From SM1-73 sp964588305 (GTDB taxonomy: Bacteria > Zixibacteria > MSB-5A5 > SM1-73), in the NCBI GenBank assembly GCA_964588305.1, contig CAZPOP010000009.1, positions 50,730 through 114,729 on the forward strand: a DNA stretch of 64,000 nucleotides, in the 5' to 3' direction. The position numbers were made by a program, and so were the translations under genes. Below the pieces are notes generated by a model that was not told the DNA's origin, made no database searches, and saw only the letters and a program-made list of their open reading frames with translations. Shown here piece by piece: positions 40,234 through 48,295 of the stretch (the first letter of the stretch is position 1; each line of letters opens with the position of its first letter).

Positions 40234-41427
40234 CTTATCTGTCAATGCCGCCACCCCTGGCAGGGTCTTTCCCTCCAAGAACTCAAGTGAAGCGCCCCCA
40301 CCGGTGGAGATGTGGGAAAGTTTCTTGTCAAGTCCTGCTTTTGCCACGGCAGCTGCAGAATCGCCACCTCCCACGATGGTGGTAGCACCTTTATCGCTTA
40401 TCTCGGCCAGCTTTTCTGCGATCTTAACCGTTCCTTCCGCAAACTTCTTCACTTCGAACACCCCCATGGGGCCGTTCCAGACGACAGTTTTGGCATTGTC
40501 CAGCTCTCCTGCAAATTGCTCTGAGGTTTTGGGACCAATGTCCACGCCTGACCACTCTTGAGGAATGCTATCCTTATCGACAATTTTGGAAGGAGCACCC
40601 TCCTTGACTTCCGAAGCCACCACAAAATCTTCCGGAAGCTTGAAATTCAGCTTTTTCTCCTGGGCCTTTTTCAATATGTCCTCTGCAAGATCGATCTTAT
40701 CAGGCTCCAAAAGCGACTTGCCGATTTCTTTGCCCAGCGCTTTGTAAAATGTGAAGGCCATGCCGCCGCCGATCAAAAAAGTGTCCACTTTGTCCAACAA
40801 ATTTCCGATCACATCGATCTTTCCTGAAATCTTTGCTCCTCCCAGTATTGCTACAAAAGGTCTTTTGGGATCAGCCAAAGCCATACCTAGATATTTTAAT
40901 TCCTTCTGCATCAGGTAACCAGCCGCACATTGCTTGAAGTATTTCGTTACGCCTTCAGTGGAAGCGTGCGCTCTATGTGCTGTGCCGAAGGCATCGTTGA
41001 CGTAAATTTCTCCCAGGCGGGCAAGCTTTTTAGCAAATTCCGCATCGTTTTTTTCTTCTTCCGGATAGAATCTAAGATTCTCAAGTAGGAGGCACTCGCC
41101 CGATTTTAATGCGGAGACCGCTTTTTCGACATCAGGTCCGATGCAGTCGTTAACAAACTTGACCGGTTTCCCCAGGAGCTCTTCTAATCTCTTTGCCACC
41201 GGCGCCAAACTCATCTCTGGCACTTTCTTCCCTTTGGGTCTGCCAAGATGGGACATCAAAATTGCCTTCCCTCCATCCTGCAAAATCTTTTTGATGGTGG
41301 GCAATGACTCCACTATTCTCTTGTCGTCTGTCACCTCTTTTTTCTCATCCAAAGGAACATTGAAATCGACCCGCACCAATATCCTTTTATCTTTCAATTC
41401 AAGATCGTCAATAGTTAACTTCTGCAT
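40231..41427 (-). CDS. pgk: Phosphoglycerate kinase
   Basis: 398 aa with the ATG at 41425-41427 (GGAGG upstream); an earlier in-frame start at 41475 is rejected. The N-terminal domain has RILVRVDFNVPLD, MSHLGRPKGKK, LLLENLRFYPEEEKND and VNDAFGTAHRAHAST. The C-terminal nucleotide domain has AILGGAKISGKIDVI, VVWNGPMGVFE and TIVGGGDSAAAVAKAG, and ends SHISTGGGASLEFLEGKTLPGV. It makes ATP from 1,3-bisphosphoglycerate. Full length for the family. Confidence 0.97.
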   Translation of the reverse strand: MQKLTIDDLELKDKRILVRVDFNVPLDEKKEVTDDKRIVESLPTIKKILQDGGKAILMSHLGRPKGKKVPEMSLAPVAKRLEELLGKPVKFVNDCIGPDVEKAVSALKSGECLLLENLRFYPEEEKNDAEFAKKLARLGEIYVNDAFGTAHRAHASTEGVTKYFKQCAAGYLMQKELKYLGMALADPKRPFVAILGGAKISGKIDVIGNLLDKVDTFLIGGGMAFTFYKALGKEIGKSLLEPDKIDLAEDILKKAQEKKLNFKLPEDFVVASEVKEGAPSKIVDKDSIPQEWSGVDIGPKTSEQFAGELDNAKTVVWNGPMGVFEVKKFAEGTVKIAEKLAEISDKGATTIVGGGDSAAAVAKAGLDKKLSHISTGGGASLEFLEGKTLPGVAALTDK

Positions 41428-41539
41428 AAGTTCCTCCGCAAGCGCGCCGTGTTCGGGTGGGGGTTGCACCCCCACCCGTCTTGTCTTTAGGACAGGGGTG
41501 CAATCCCTGTCCTAACATTCAAGCCCTGAATTATCTTCG

Positions 41540-42544
41540 TTATTTCGCCATCAACTCCAGCATCTCCACCATCCGGCAGGAGAAACCCCATTCGTTGTCA
41601 TACCAGGCGAAGACCTTAACTAAATTATCTCCAATAACCATGGTGGAAAGTGCATCGAAGATGGAGGAATAAGGGTTATGGATTACATCTGCCGAGACTA
41701 TTGGATCTTCGGTATACTGCAGTATCCCTTTCATCCTTCCGGACGCCGCTTCCTTCATGGCGTTGTTTACATCCTTAACCGTTGTTTTCTTGGAAAGCTC
41801 GCAGGTTAAGTCGACAATGGAACCGGTGGCGACGGGAACTCTTAGGGCTACGCCATCCAATTTCCCTTCCAATTCCGGCATAACCAAAGAGATCGCCTTG
41901 GCCGCACCCGTGGTAGTGGGAATTATGGCAACAGCGGCCGCCCTGGCTCTCCTCAAATCCTTGTGAGGAGCATCCAGAAGTCTTTGGTCGGAGGTGTACG
42001 CATGTATGGTGTTCATGAATCCTCGCACAATGTCGAAGTTGTCGTTCAACACTTTTGCAATAGGGGCTAAGCAATTGGTGGTGCAGGAGCCGATGGTGAA
42101 CACCTCCACTTTGGGATCGTATCTTTCGTCGTTTACCCCCAGGAGTATGGTCTGCACGGGAACGTCCGATGCTTTGGCCGGTGCGGAAATGAGGACCTTG
42201 TTTGCTCCTGCCTGGATATGTTTTTTCGCGTCGGCGCCACTCCGAAACTTACCGGTTGACTCTACCACCAGCTCCACGCCCAACTTCTTCCAGGGAAGGG
42301 CGGAGGGGTCTTTCTCCGCGAAGACTTCGGTCTTTTTGCCATCAACCACGATACGGCTTCCCTCGGCTTTGACCTCGGCGCCGAGAACGCCGTGTACCGA
42401 GTCGTATTTCAGAAGGTGAGCTAAGGTTTTGGCGTCGGTGATGTCGTTGACTCCGGCGATATCTATGTTGGAATTACCCATAGCGGCACGATATACCAAT
42501 CTGCCGATTCTTCCAAAGCCGTTAATGCCGACTTTCACTCCCAT
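41540..42544 (-). CDS. gap: Glyceraldehyde-3-phosphate dehydrogenase, type I
   Basis: 334 aa with the ATG at 42542-42544 following AAAGGAGG. KVGINGFGRIGRLVYRAA binds NAD; the catalytic Cys is in GSCTTNCLAPIAKVL, with the active-site His later in RVPVATGSIVDLT region; ends SWYDNEWG-like (AWYDNEWGFSCRMVEML). It catalyses phosphorylating oxidation of GAP. First gene of the glycolytic run, with a promoter at 42610-42638. Upstream Asp in VNDITD (NAD 2'-OH contact) suggests NAD rather than NADP. Confidence 0.97.
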   Translation of the reverse strand: MGVKVGINGFGRIGRLVYRAAMGNSNIDIAGVNDITDAKTLAHLLKYDSVHGVLGAEVKAEGSRIVVDGKKTEVFAEKDPSALPWKKLGVELVVESTGKFRSGADAKKHIQAGANKVLISAPAKASDVPVQTILLGVNDERYDPKVEVFTIGSCTTNCLAPIAKVLNDNFDIVRGFMNTIHAYTSDQRLLDAPHKDLRRARAAAVAIIPTTTGAAKAISLVMPELEGKLDGVALRVPVATGSIVDLTCELSKKTTVKDVNNAMKEAASGRMKGILQYTEDPIVSADVIHNPYSSIFDALSTMVIGDNLVKVFAWYDNEWGFSCRMVEMLELMAK

Positions 42545-42609
42545 CTGTTCCTCCTTTTTATTTTGGAATTGGCATTCACTCACATCTCAACGAGTTTTGA
42601 GTTCCTGAA

Positions 42610-42638
42610 AATATAAGAGAACCCCAGCCAAATTGCAA
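42610..42638 (-). promoter_or_regulatory. Promoter of the gap-pgk-tpiA-secG run
   Basis: On the minus strand TTGCAA (42633-42638), 17-nt spacer, TATATT (42610-42615), about 65 nt before the gap start codon. Confidence 0.6.
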
Positions 42639-42716
42639 ATGTTTTGTTATTAGTTGCGGAAATTTCCGGGAACTGCTTCAGAAGCGGAAATATGAGATAT
42701 AACTAAGACAAGAGGA

Positions 42717-43379
42717 CTATTTTCTGTTCAGAATATAACATAGACCCAAAGTCACTTCGGGGCCACTGTAATCTTTGAGTCCACCGACTCTGTCTCCGAA
42801 ATTCACCCAACGATACTTGCAGTCCAATCCCAGGACAAAGCCACGGCTCAAAACCAGATCCATTCCCGCACCGCCACACAGTCCGGCGGTTAGATAAGTA
42901 TTGGCATAATCTCCCACGTAGGTTAGTGATCCGGCATATTGCCCGATCCGAAGGTTTTCGACTCCCGAGATGAACGAGACGCCCGCATCCAGGTACGGCT
43001 GCAACGAGCTGCTGGATCGGGAGAATGAGGGATAATACTTCGCTGAAAGAGAGACGGGATAAACAATCACGCGCTTCCAGTAGTATCCCAGGGAGTCTTC
43101 ATACCTGGTTTCCCCTCTGTAATAAGAACCCAGGGAAAATTCAAAGGCAAATCCCTTTTTCAAACCGTGAGAGAAGAAGAACTCTCCATAAGGGGCAGTG
43201 ACTCGGGTCAGGATTTCATAAGCGGGAGGACTCTGGACGTTTCTTGCATCCAGCGCACTCCAGAATCCCATGCGGACGCCAAACATCTGGACAGAACTCA
43301 AGCTCTCTGCCAGGGAGGGACTTGCGCCCAATAAAATTATCACGAGTAAAAGAGAGAATAAGAGTCTTTTCATGTTCAT
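42717..43379 (-). CDS. Putative outer-membrane beta-barrel protein
   Basis: 220 aa from the ATG at 43377-43379 (GAAGG upstream; alternative ATG at 43373). Signal peptide: MNMKRLLFSLLLVIILLGAS, cleaved near SLAES. The mature part has repeated amphipathic strands: GFAFEFSLGSYYRGETRY, VYPVSLSAKYYPSF, LQPYLDAGVSFISG, TYLTAGLCGGAGMDLVLS, FVLGLDCKYRWVNFGDR, and a C-terminal strand EVTLGLCYILNRK. It resembles OmpA/OmpW-like small barrels. No function can be assigned. It stands alone between gap and pfkA. Confidence 0.7.
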   Translation of the reverse strand: MNMKRLLFSLLLVIILLGASPSLAESLSSVQMFGVRMGFWSALDARNVQSPPAYEILTRVTAPYGEFFFSHGLKKGFAFEFSLGSYYRGETRYEDSLGYYWKRVIVYPVSLSAKYYPSFSRSSSSLQPYLDAGVSFISGVENLRIGQYAGSLTYVGDYANTYLTAGLCGGAGMDLVLSRGFVLGLDCKYRWVNFGDRVGGLKDYSGPEVTLGLCYILNRK

Positions 43380-43498
43380 TAGGAAACCTTCAGGGGTTTG
43401 AGTGGTGTGGCCCGCGTCAACGGATTGAGCACCGGACCGGTTCAGAGTATATGCCACGAACCACCAGATTATTCTGCATCCCTTCTATCCGTTGACTG

Positions 43499-44557
43499 CT
43501 ATCCGAAAAAGACCTCGGCGATCTCATAGAGCTCGTCGTCCACACGCTTTGTCTTAGCGGTGACTTCTTTTAAATCCATGGGGACGATCTTGTTTCCTTG
43601 CAGGCTAACCATCTTTCCGAATTTACCTTCGGCTACAAAATCCACAGCGGCCACGCCGAACCGCGTTCCTAACACACGATCAAAGGCGGTAGGGGAACCT
43701 CCCCGCTGCACATATCCCAAGATCACGAAGCGTGTCTCAAAACCGGTCCTTTTTTCGATCTCAGTGGCTAAGATTTTTCCAATTCCTCCCAGCCTAACGT
43801 GACCAAAAGCATCTGCTGTCTGGTCCTGAACAACCATTACCTCCTCTTCCTTCTCTTCTTCTTCCACCTTTATCTTTACGCCTTCTGCCACCACCACCAC
43901 GCTGAAGACTCTTCCTCTCTGGTGTCTCTTGCATATGGAATCGCATACCTTGTCTAAGTCCACCGGCTTTTCCGGGATCAGGATGAAGTCTGCGCCTCCG
44001 GCTATTCCGGCCTCTATGGCGATCCATCCGGTATGTCTTCCCATCACCTCCACCACGATCACTCGGTTATGTGATTCGGCGGTAGTATGGACGCGATCGA
44101 TGGCATCCACGGCAATGTTTACGGCGGTATCAAATCCGAAGGTGTAATCGGTACCGTATATGTCGTTATCAATGGTTTTGGGTACTCCCACCACCCTCAG
44201 CCCTTCGTCATAGAGTTTTGCCGCCACCCCTAAGGTGTCCTCGCCTCCCACCGCTATCAACGCCTTCAGGCCCAGTCCCTTCATTTTTTCGATGACCCGC
44301 TTTACCCCGTCCTTAACCTTAAAGGGATTAGTTCGTGAGGTCTTCAGTATGGTTCCGCCCCGGTGCAGTATCCCGGCAACTCTATCCAGATTCAGCTCCT
44401 CGGTCAATCCATACTCTAAAAGCCCCCTCCATCCCTCGAGTACTCCAATAACCTGGTAGTTGTATCTGAGGATAGACTTTCTCACCACTGCCCTGATTAC
44501 CGCATTCAGGCCAGGACAGTCGCCCCCTCCAGTCAAGATTCCGATTCTTTCGCTCAT
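43499..44557 (-). CDS. pfkA: 6-phosphofructokinase, probably PPi-dependent
   Basis: 352 aa. ILTGGGDCPGLNAVIRAVV opens the nucleotide domain. The signature position that is GGDGS in ATP-type enzymes is GGEDTL here, placing Asp where E. coli has Gly104. The catalytic TIDNDI is preceded by Lys (VPKTIDND), where E. coli has Gly124. Asp104 and Lys124 are the residues linked to use of pyrophosphate in place of ATP. MGRHTGWIAIEAG is conserved, as is the fructose-6-phosphate-binding region. A PPi enzyme would make this glycolytic step reversible. The pair of residues is seen directly; the phosphoryl donor is inferred. Confidence 0.9.
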   Translation of the reverse strand: MSERIGILTGGGDCPGLNAVIRAVVRKSILRYNYQVIGVLEGWRGLLEYGLTEELNLDRVAGILHRGGTILKTSRTNPFKVKDGVKRVIEKMKGLGLKALIAVGGEDTLGVAAKLYDEGLRVVGVPKTIDNDIYGTDYTFGFDTAVNIAVDAIDRVHTTAESHNRVIVVEVMGRHTGWIAIEAGIAGGADFILIPEKPVDLDKVCDSICKRHQRGRVFSVVVVAEGVKIKVEEEEKEEEVMVVQDQTADAFGHVRLGGIGKILATEIEKRTGFETRFVILGYVQRGGSPTAFDRVLGTRFGVAAVDFVAEGKFGKMVSLQGNKIVPMDLKEVTAKTKRVDDELYEIAEVFFG

Positions 44558-44727
44558 GAATTTACACCTGCCTTCGCACTTATTCGGTTAAGGTTATGAC
44601 CGTCCGATTAACACAAATCTCAAATCCAGTGTTTCTCTTTTTCTATTGTCGTCAAGAATGAAAGGCCTCTTCACTGGAAACATGAATCCTCATGGACGGA
44701 CAACGTCAATTGATACGAGAGAACCGG

Positions 44728-45489
44728 TCAATTGTTTACATCAGAAAAAGGTCGTTTTGTTTTCTCTAAAATGGTTTTCAATTCAATTAATTCCTTAATG
44801 GAGAAATCCGGCTGGATTTGCCTGTAGAAGGCCTGGTTTGGGTTGAAGTGCACCGATGTTACACCGGTGATTCTTGCTCCTAAAACGTCTGATTTCAGCT
44901 CGTCTCCTACGTGCATGGAGTAGGCGGGATCGCTTTTCAATTCATTCAGAGTGTGAAGGAATATTCGCGGGTCCGGCTTCCGGATCTTGAGCTCATTCGA
45001 AAAGGTCAATGTTCCGAAATGCTCGATCATGTCCAGATTCTTCAGAAGCTCTCTGATTATCCTTCCCGGAGTTCTCCCGGTATTGCATATCAAGCCAATC
45101 TTATAGCCTTGAGCCTGGACATAGTCAATTGTCTTTTTGGCTCCTTCGGTTAGGGGTGGTGGATCCTTGAGGACGGGAGCAAGAAAAACCTCTTCCAATT
45201 TGGGCATAAGGCTTTGCATAATGGCCGAAATTCCCGGGTCATCCAGAAAGCTGAACATGATCTTCAACTGCTCCTCGGTGCTTAAGTCCAGATTCCTATT
45301 CCAGGTTTCCTTGCATTTTTCGAACCCTTTCTCGTGAGCCCTGTACAACGAATCGAAATCGACGTCAAACCCATTCTCTTTCAGCAAGCCACGAATCGCT
45401 TCAAGTCTTTTCTCTTTGTATCTCTCGTTATCCCGGGGCTTATTGGAAAGGAGAGTGTTCCACAGGTCAAAAGTAACGGTATCGATCAT
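44728..45489 (-). CDS. HAD superfamily hydrolase
   Basis: 253 aa. Motif I is TVTFDLWNTLL (DxxxT-type, with nucleophile Asp and second position Trp rather than the common DGTL). Motif II is GLICNTGRTPG (T/S). The lysine and motif III/IV are in KIRKPDPRIFLHTL and MHVGDELKSDVLGARITG. The helical cap lies at about residues 20-110. It is probably a small-molecule phosphatase of the YjjG/L-2-haloacid-like subfamily. Its start overlaps the rdgB stop by 4 bases (translational coupling), and both could act on nucleotides. Confidence 0.87.
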   Translation of the reverse strand: MIDTVTFDLWNTLLSNKPRDNERYKEKRLEAIRGLLKENGFDVDFDSLYRAHEKGFEKCKETWNRNLDLSTEEQLKIMFSFLDDPGISAIMQSLMPKLEEVFLAPVLKDPPPLTEGAKKTIDYVQAQGYKIGLICNTGRTPGRIIRELLKNLDMIEHFGTLTFSNELKIRKPDPRIFLHTLNELKSDPAYSMHVGDELKSDVLGARITGVTSVHFNPNQAFYRQIQPDFSIKELIELKTILEKTKRPFSDVNN

Positions 45490-46082
45490 ATTCCAAAGTC
45501 TTTCTTGATTAATTCTCTCGCCCTCTGAAAGGCTTTCGCCCGATGGCTTCTTTTGTTTTTTTCCTCAGACGAGAGCTGAGCAAAGGTCTGGGACGATTGG
45601 GGCAGGTAGAATACGGGATCATAGCCGAATCCGCCCTCTCCTCGTTCCTCGGTGGTAATGATTCCCTTGATCTCGCCTCTTATGGTTATAACATTGTCCG
45701 TATCCTTTGCGATTGCCACCACACACACAAATGTTGCCCCTCTTTTCTCCCAGGGGACATTCTTCAGAAGCGATAGCAGTTTCACATTGTTGTCCTTATA
45801 ACTGCAATGTCTGCCTGCAAACCTGGAGGAGAGGACCCCCGGGGCGCCATCCAAGGCATCCACCTGCAGGCCGGAGTCATCCGCCAGGGAGATCAGTTTT
45901 GTGAACTTATATATGTTTTTGGCTTTCAGAATTGCGTTTTCCTCCAAAGTATTTCCGGTCTCCTCGATCTTTGGAAAATCTTTAAAATCATTTAAGGTCA
46001 AAATTTCCAGCCTCGGATCAGATAGAATGCATTTTATCTCTTCGATTTTATGTTCGTTATTCGTGGCCAACACGATCTTCAT
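45486..46082 (-). CDS. rdgB: XTP/dITP diphosphatase (RdgB/HAM1)
   Basis: 198 aa. IVLATNNEHKIEEIKCIL opens the fold (S/TxNxxK). LEENAILKAKNI, SLADDSGLQVDALDGAPGVLSSRFAG and GEGGFGYDPVFYLPQ are the HAM1 hallmarks. It hydrolyses deaminated purine nucleoside triphosphates (ITP, dITP, XTP) to the monophosphate and PPi. Full length. It is followed by and overlaps the HAD phosphatase gene. Confidence 0.95.
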   Translation of the reverse strand: MKIVLATNNEHKIEEIKCILSDPRLEILTLNDFKDFPKIEETGNTLEENAILKAKNIYKFTKLISLADDSGLQVDALDGAPGVLSSRFAGRHCSYKDNNVKLLSLLKNVPWEKRGATFVCVVAIAKDTDNVITIRGEIKGIITTEERGEGGFGYDPVFYLPQSSQTFAQLSSEEKNKRSHRAKAFQRARELIKKDFGI

Positions 46083-46193
46083 GAATCACCCACATGGGTC
46101 GACTTCACGATCATCAGCACATGCAACTGGATTGCAGCAAGATGACAGCTGCGCCCAATTGCGCAACATCCATAATCTAGCCGACGCCGTTGG

Positions 46194-47042
46194 CTAATAT
46201 GCGTCAATATCTACTCTTTCCACTTGGGCTATCTCATCCTTCAGGAACCTTTCGCCCACTTCCACAAACCTGTCCGGAACGTCGGAGACAAAGAACTTAC
46301 GATAGGGCCCTGTTTTGCCGGTTCTGAGCAGACCCTTCTGGGTCAAGACTCTTCTTACCTCCAGTGCCGTCTCTTCAGCCGAATCTATCAGTCTGACTTC
46401 TCTGCCCAAAGTCTTTGAGATGATCCTCTTCAACAAAGGATAATGAGTGCATCCTAAAACCAGCGTATCCACTTTTCGCTTGATCAACGGCCCCAGATAT
46501 TCCTGAGCTATCAGATACGCGGCGTCTTTGTTTATGTAACCCTCCTCGGCAAGTGCCACAAACAGAGGGCAGGCAACCGAATATACCTTTTTTTGGGGAT
46601 CGATTCTATGAATGGCCTTTTGGTAAGCGCCTGAAGAGATAGTCCCTAAGGTTCCGATCACCCCTATTCTTCCATTCCTGGTGGCTTTAACCGCTGCAGA
46701 AGCTCCCGGCTTTATCACTCCGATCATCGGTACTTTGTGATATTCCTCAAGATCATTCAGTGCCAAAGCCGAGGCGGTATTACATGCCACCACTATGAAC
46801 TTTACCTTTTGGCTTAGAAGAAAGCTGATATTCTGGACGGAAAACTTCTTGACGATCTCCTTTGATCTTGGTCCATAGGGGTACCTGGCCGTATCGCCGA
46901 AGTAGACCACATTCTCGTTTGGCAGAAGCGCAAAGATCTTCTTTGCTACGGTCAGGCCTCCTACCCCGGAATCAAAGATTCCAATAGGGGCTTGGGGACT
47001 ATCGATACCCCTTCTGTTTCTTGAGATTTGTGGTGATCTCAT
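46194..47042 (-). CDS. murI: Glutamate racemase
   Basis: 282 aa. PIGIFDSGVGGLTVAKKIF carries the N-terminal Asp-Ser motif. The two catalytic cysteines are in VVACNTASALAL and VLGCTHYPLLKR. It supplies D-glutamate for peptidoglycan, in agreement with a walled bacterium. The first 17 residues (MRSPQISRNRRGIDSPQ) precede the domain and the true start may be a little downstream. On the minus strand ahead of rdgB, separated by about 110 bp. Confidence 0.95.
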   Translation of the reverse strand: MRSPQISRNRRGIDSPQAPIGIFDSGVGGLTVAKKIFALLPNENVVYFGDTARYPYGPRSKEIVKKFSVQNISFLLSQKVKFIVVACNTASALALNDLEEYHKVPMIGVIKPGASAAVKATRNGRIGVIGTLGTISSGAYQKAIHRIDPQKKVYSVACPLFVALAEEGYINKDAAYLIAQEYLGPLIKRKVDTLVLGCTHYPLLKRIISKTLGREVRLIDSAEETALEVRRVLTQKGLLRTGKTGPYRKFFVSDVPDRFVEVGERFLKDEIAQVERVDIDAY

Positions 47043-47181
47043 CGGAGCCTTCGCAAATCCCTGTTCTGAGTTTATCGCTTTTTTCTTTTTTATTGTCTGA
47101 TGCTAGTGCAAAAAACAATATAGTCTGAATTGAGAAGAGAATCCATCCTGTAGGATCTCATTACGCCTGGCAAGGGACGAC

Positions 47182-47652
47182 TCAACGCTGTTTCTCTTTC
47201 AGGACACGCCGCAACTCCCGTTTTACCTCCCTGTCCTTGATATCCTTGCGCCTGTCGTACATCTTCTTTCCTATGACCAAGGCCAGCTCCACTTTGGCCA
47301 CATTTCCCTTGAAATAAAGCTTCAGAGGAACCAAAGTCAATCCCTTCTCCACCGTCTTTCCCAGAAGCCTCTTTATCTCCTTTTTGTGCATAAGGAGTTT
47401 GCGGGTGCGGGTAGGATCGTGGTTAAACCGGCTGGCCTGATCGTAGGGACTGATGTGCATATTATGCAGATAGATTTCTGCTTTTTCAACCATGGCATAG
47501 CTGTCTTTCAGATTTGCCTTCCCCAACCGGAGAGATTTGACCTCAGTCCCCACCAGCGCGATTCCTGCCTCATAGCTCTCCAGGATATGGTAGAGATGAT
47601 GAGCCTTGCGATTGATCGAGATCACCTTTACCTGTTTTTCACTCTTTTGCAC
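47182..47652 (-). CDS. smpB: SsrA-binding protein SmpB
   Basis: 156 aa from the GTG at 47650-47652, chosen because QKSEKQVKVISINRKAHH is the usual opening; the longer frame to 47763 gives an implausible N-terminus. The OB-fold core shows EAGIALVGTEVKSLRLGKANLKDSYA, LHNMHISPYDQASRFNHDPTRTRKLLMHKKEI and LTLVPLKLYFKGNVAKVELALVIGKK (cited by segment). The C-terminal basic tail YDRRKDIKDREVKRELRR binds tmRNA and the ribosome. It rescues stalled ribosomes. tmRNA itself is not in the window. Confidence 0.95.
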   Translation of the reverse strand: MQKSEKQVKVISINRKAHHLYHILESYEAGIALVGTEVKSLRLGKANLKDSYAMVEKAEIYLHNMHISPYDQASRFNHDPTRTRKLLMHKKEIKRLLGKTVEKGLTLVPLKLYFKGNVAKVELALVIGKKMYDRRKDIKDREVKRELRRVLKEKQR

Positions 47653-48018
47653 ACCGCCAAATATATCCCAGACGCAGGCTTGGGGCAAGCAAATTCTCAG
47701 TTTATAATGGTCGGACCGGGACGATTCGCCAGAGCGGAGCCAGATCAAGCTAATGGTAACCAACTAAATTGGCGAACATCCCTGCATTTGGAGACGATTC
47801 AGGCATGGTCAAAGGAGTTTCTGTCATAGACAGATCCGCCTCTGGCGGTAAGGCGTCAGCCTTTTAAAAGGCCGCACAGTGGCTCCTTAATACGTCAACT
47901 TATTAAGTCGAAGACCATAAGCTTGATACTCCAATAGATTGCCTAGGGTGAGAAATTTCTTCCTCTGCCCAAAATAATTCTTGCTCAGAAGGTCGGCGCC
48001 GATTATATTATATCAAAC
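47653..48018. other. Intergenic region without a gene
   Basis: The divergent gap between smpB and tRNA-Leu(CAG). It contains only a short GGTAAGGCGTCAGCCTTTTAA hairpin-like relative of the R1 follow-on unit (about 47842-47866) and no supported ORF. Confidence 0.5.
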
Positions 48019-48105
48019 GCCGAAGTGGTGGAACAGGCAGACACGCTGTGTTCAGGGCGCAGTGTCCGTAAGGACATGTGGGTTCAAATCCCACCTTCGG
48101 CACCA
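48019..48105 (+). tRNA. tRNA-Leu (anticodon CAG)
   Basis: 87 nt with acceptor GCCGAAG/CTTCGGC, encoded 3' CCA, a long variable arm (TGTCCGTAAGGACA), GGTTCAAATCC T-arm and anticodon loop TTCAGGG (anticodon CAG). A short ORF across it is an artefact. Confidence 0.96.
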
Positions 48106-48295
48106 ATTCAGGCAAAAGCCAATTATCTACTCTTCATCGCTTTCTTCGTAAGCTTTCATTTCCCGACAAGATTTCTTGTTGCAAAAAAGGGATATCGAGT
48201 TATATTGGACTTAGAAAGAATTCGGGGCTGTATCGACAAGCTTCGGAATGTTGAATATATGCTGTCATTTTTAACTTTTCAGAAGGGAGTAGGAC

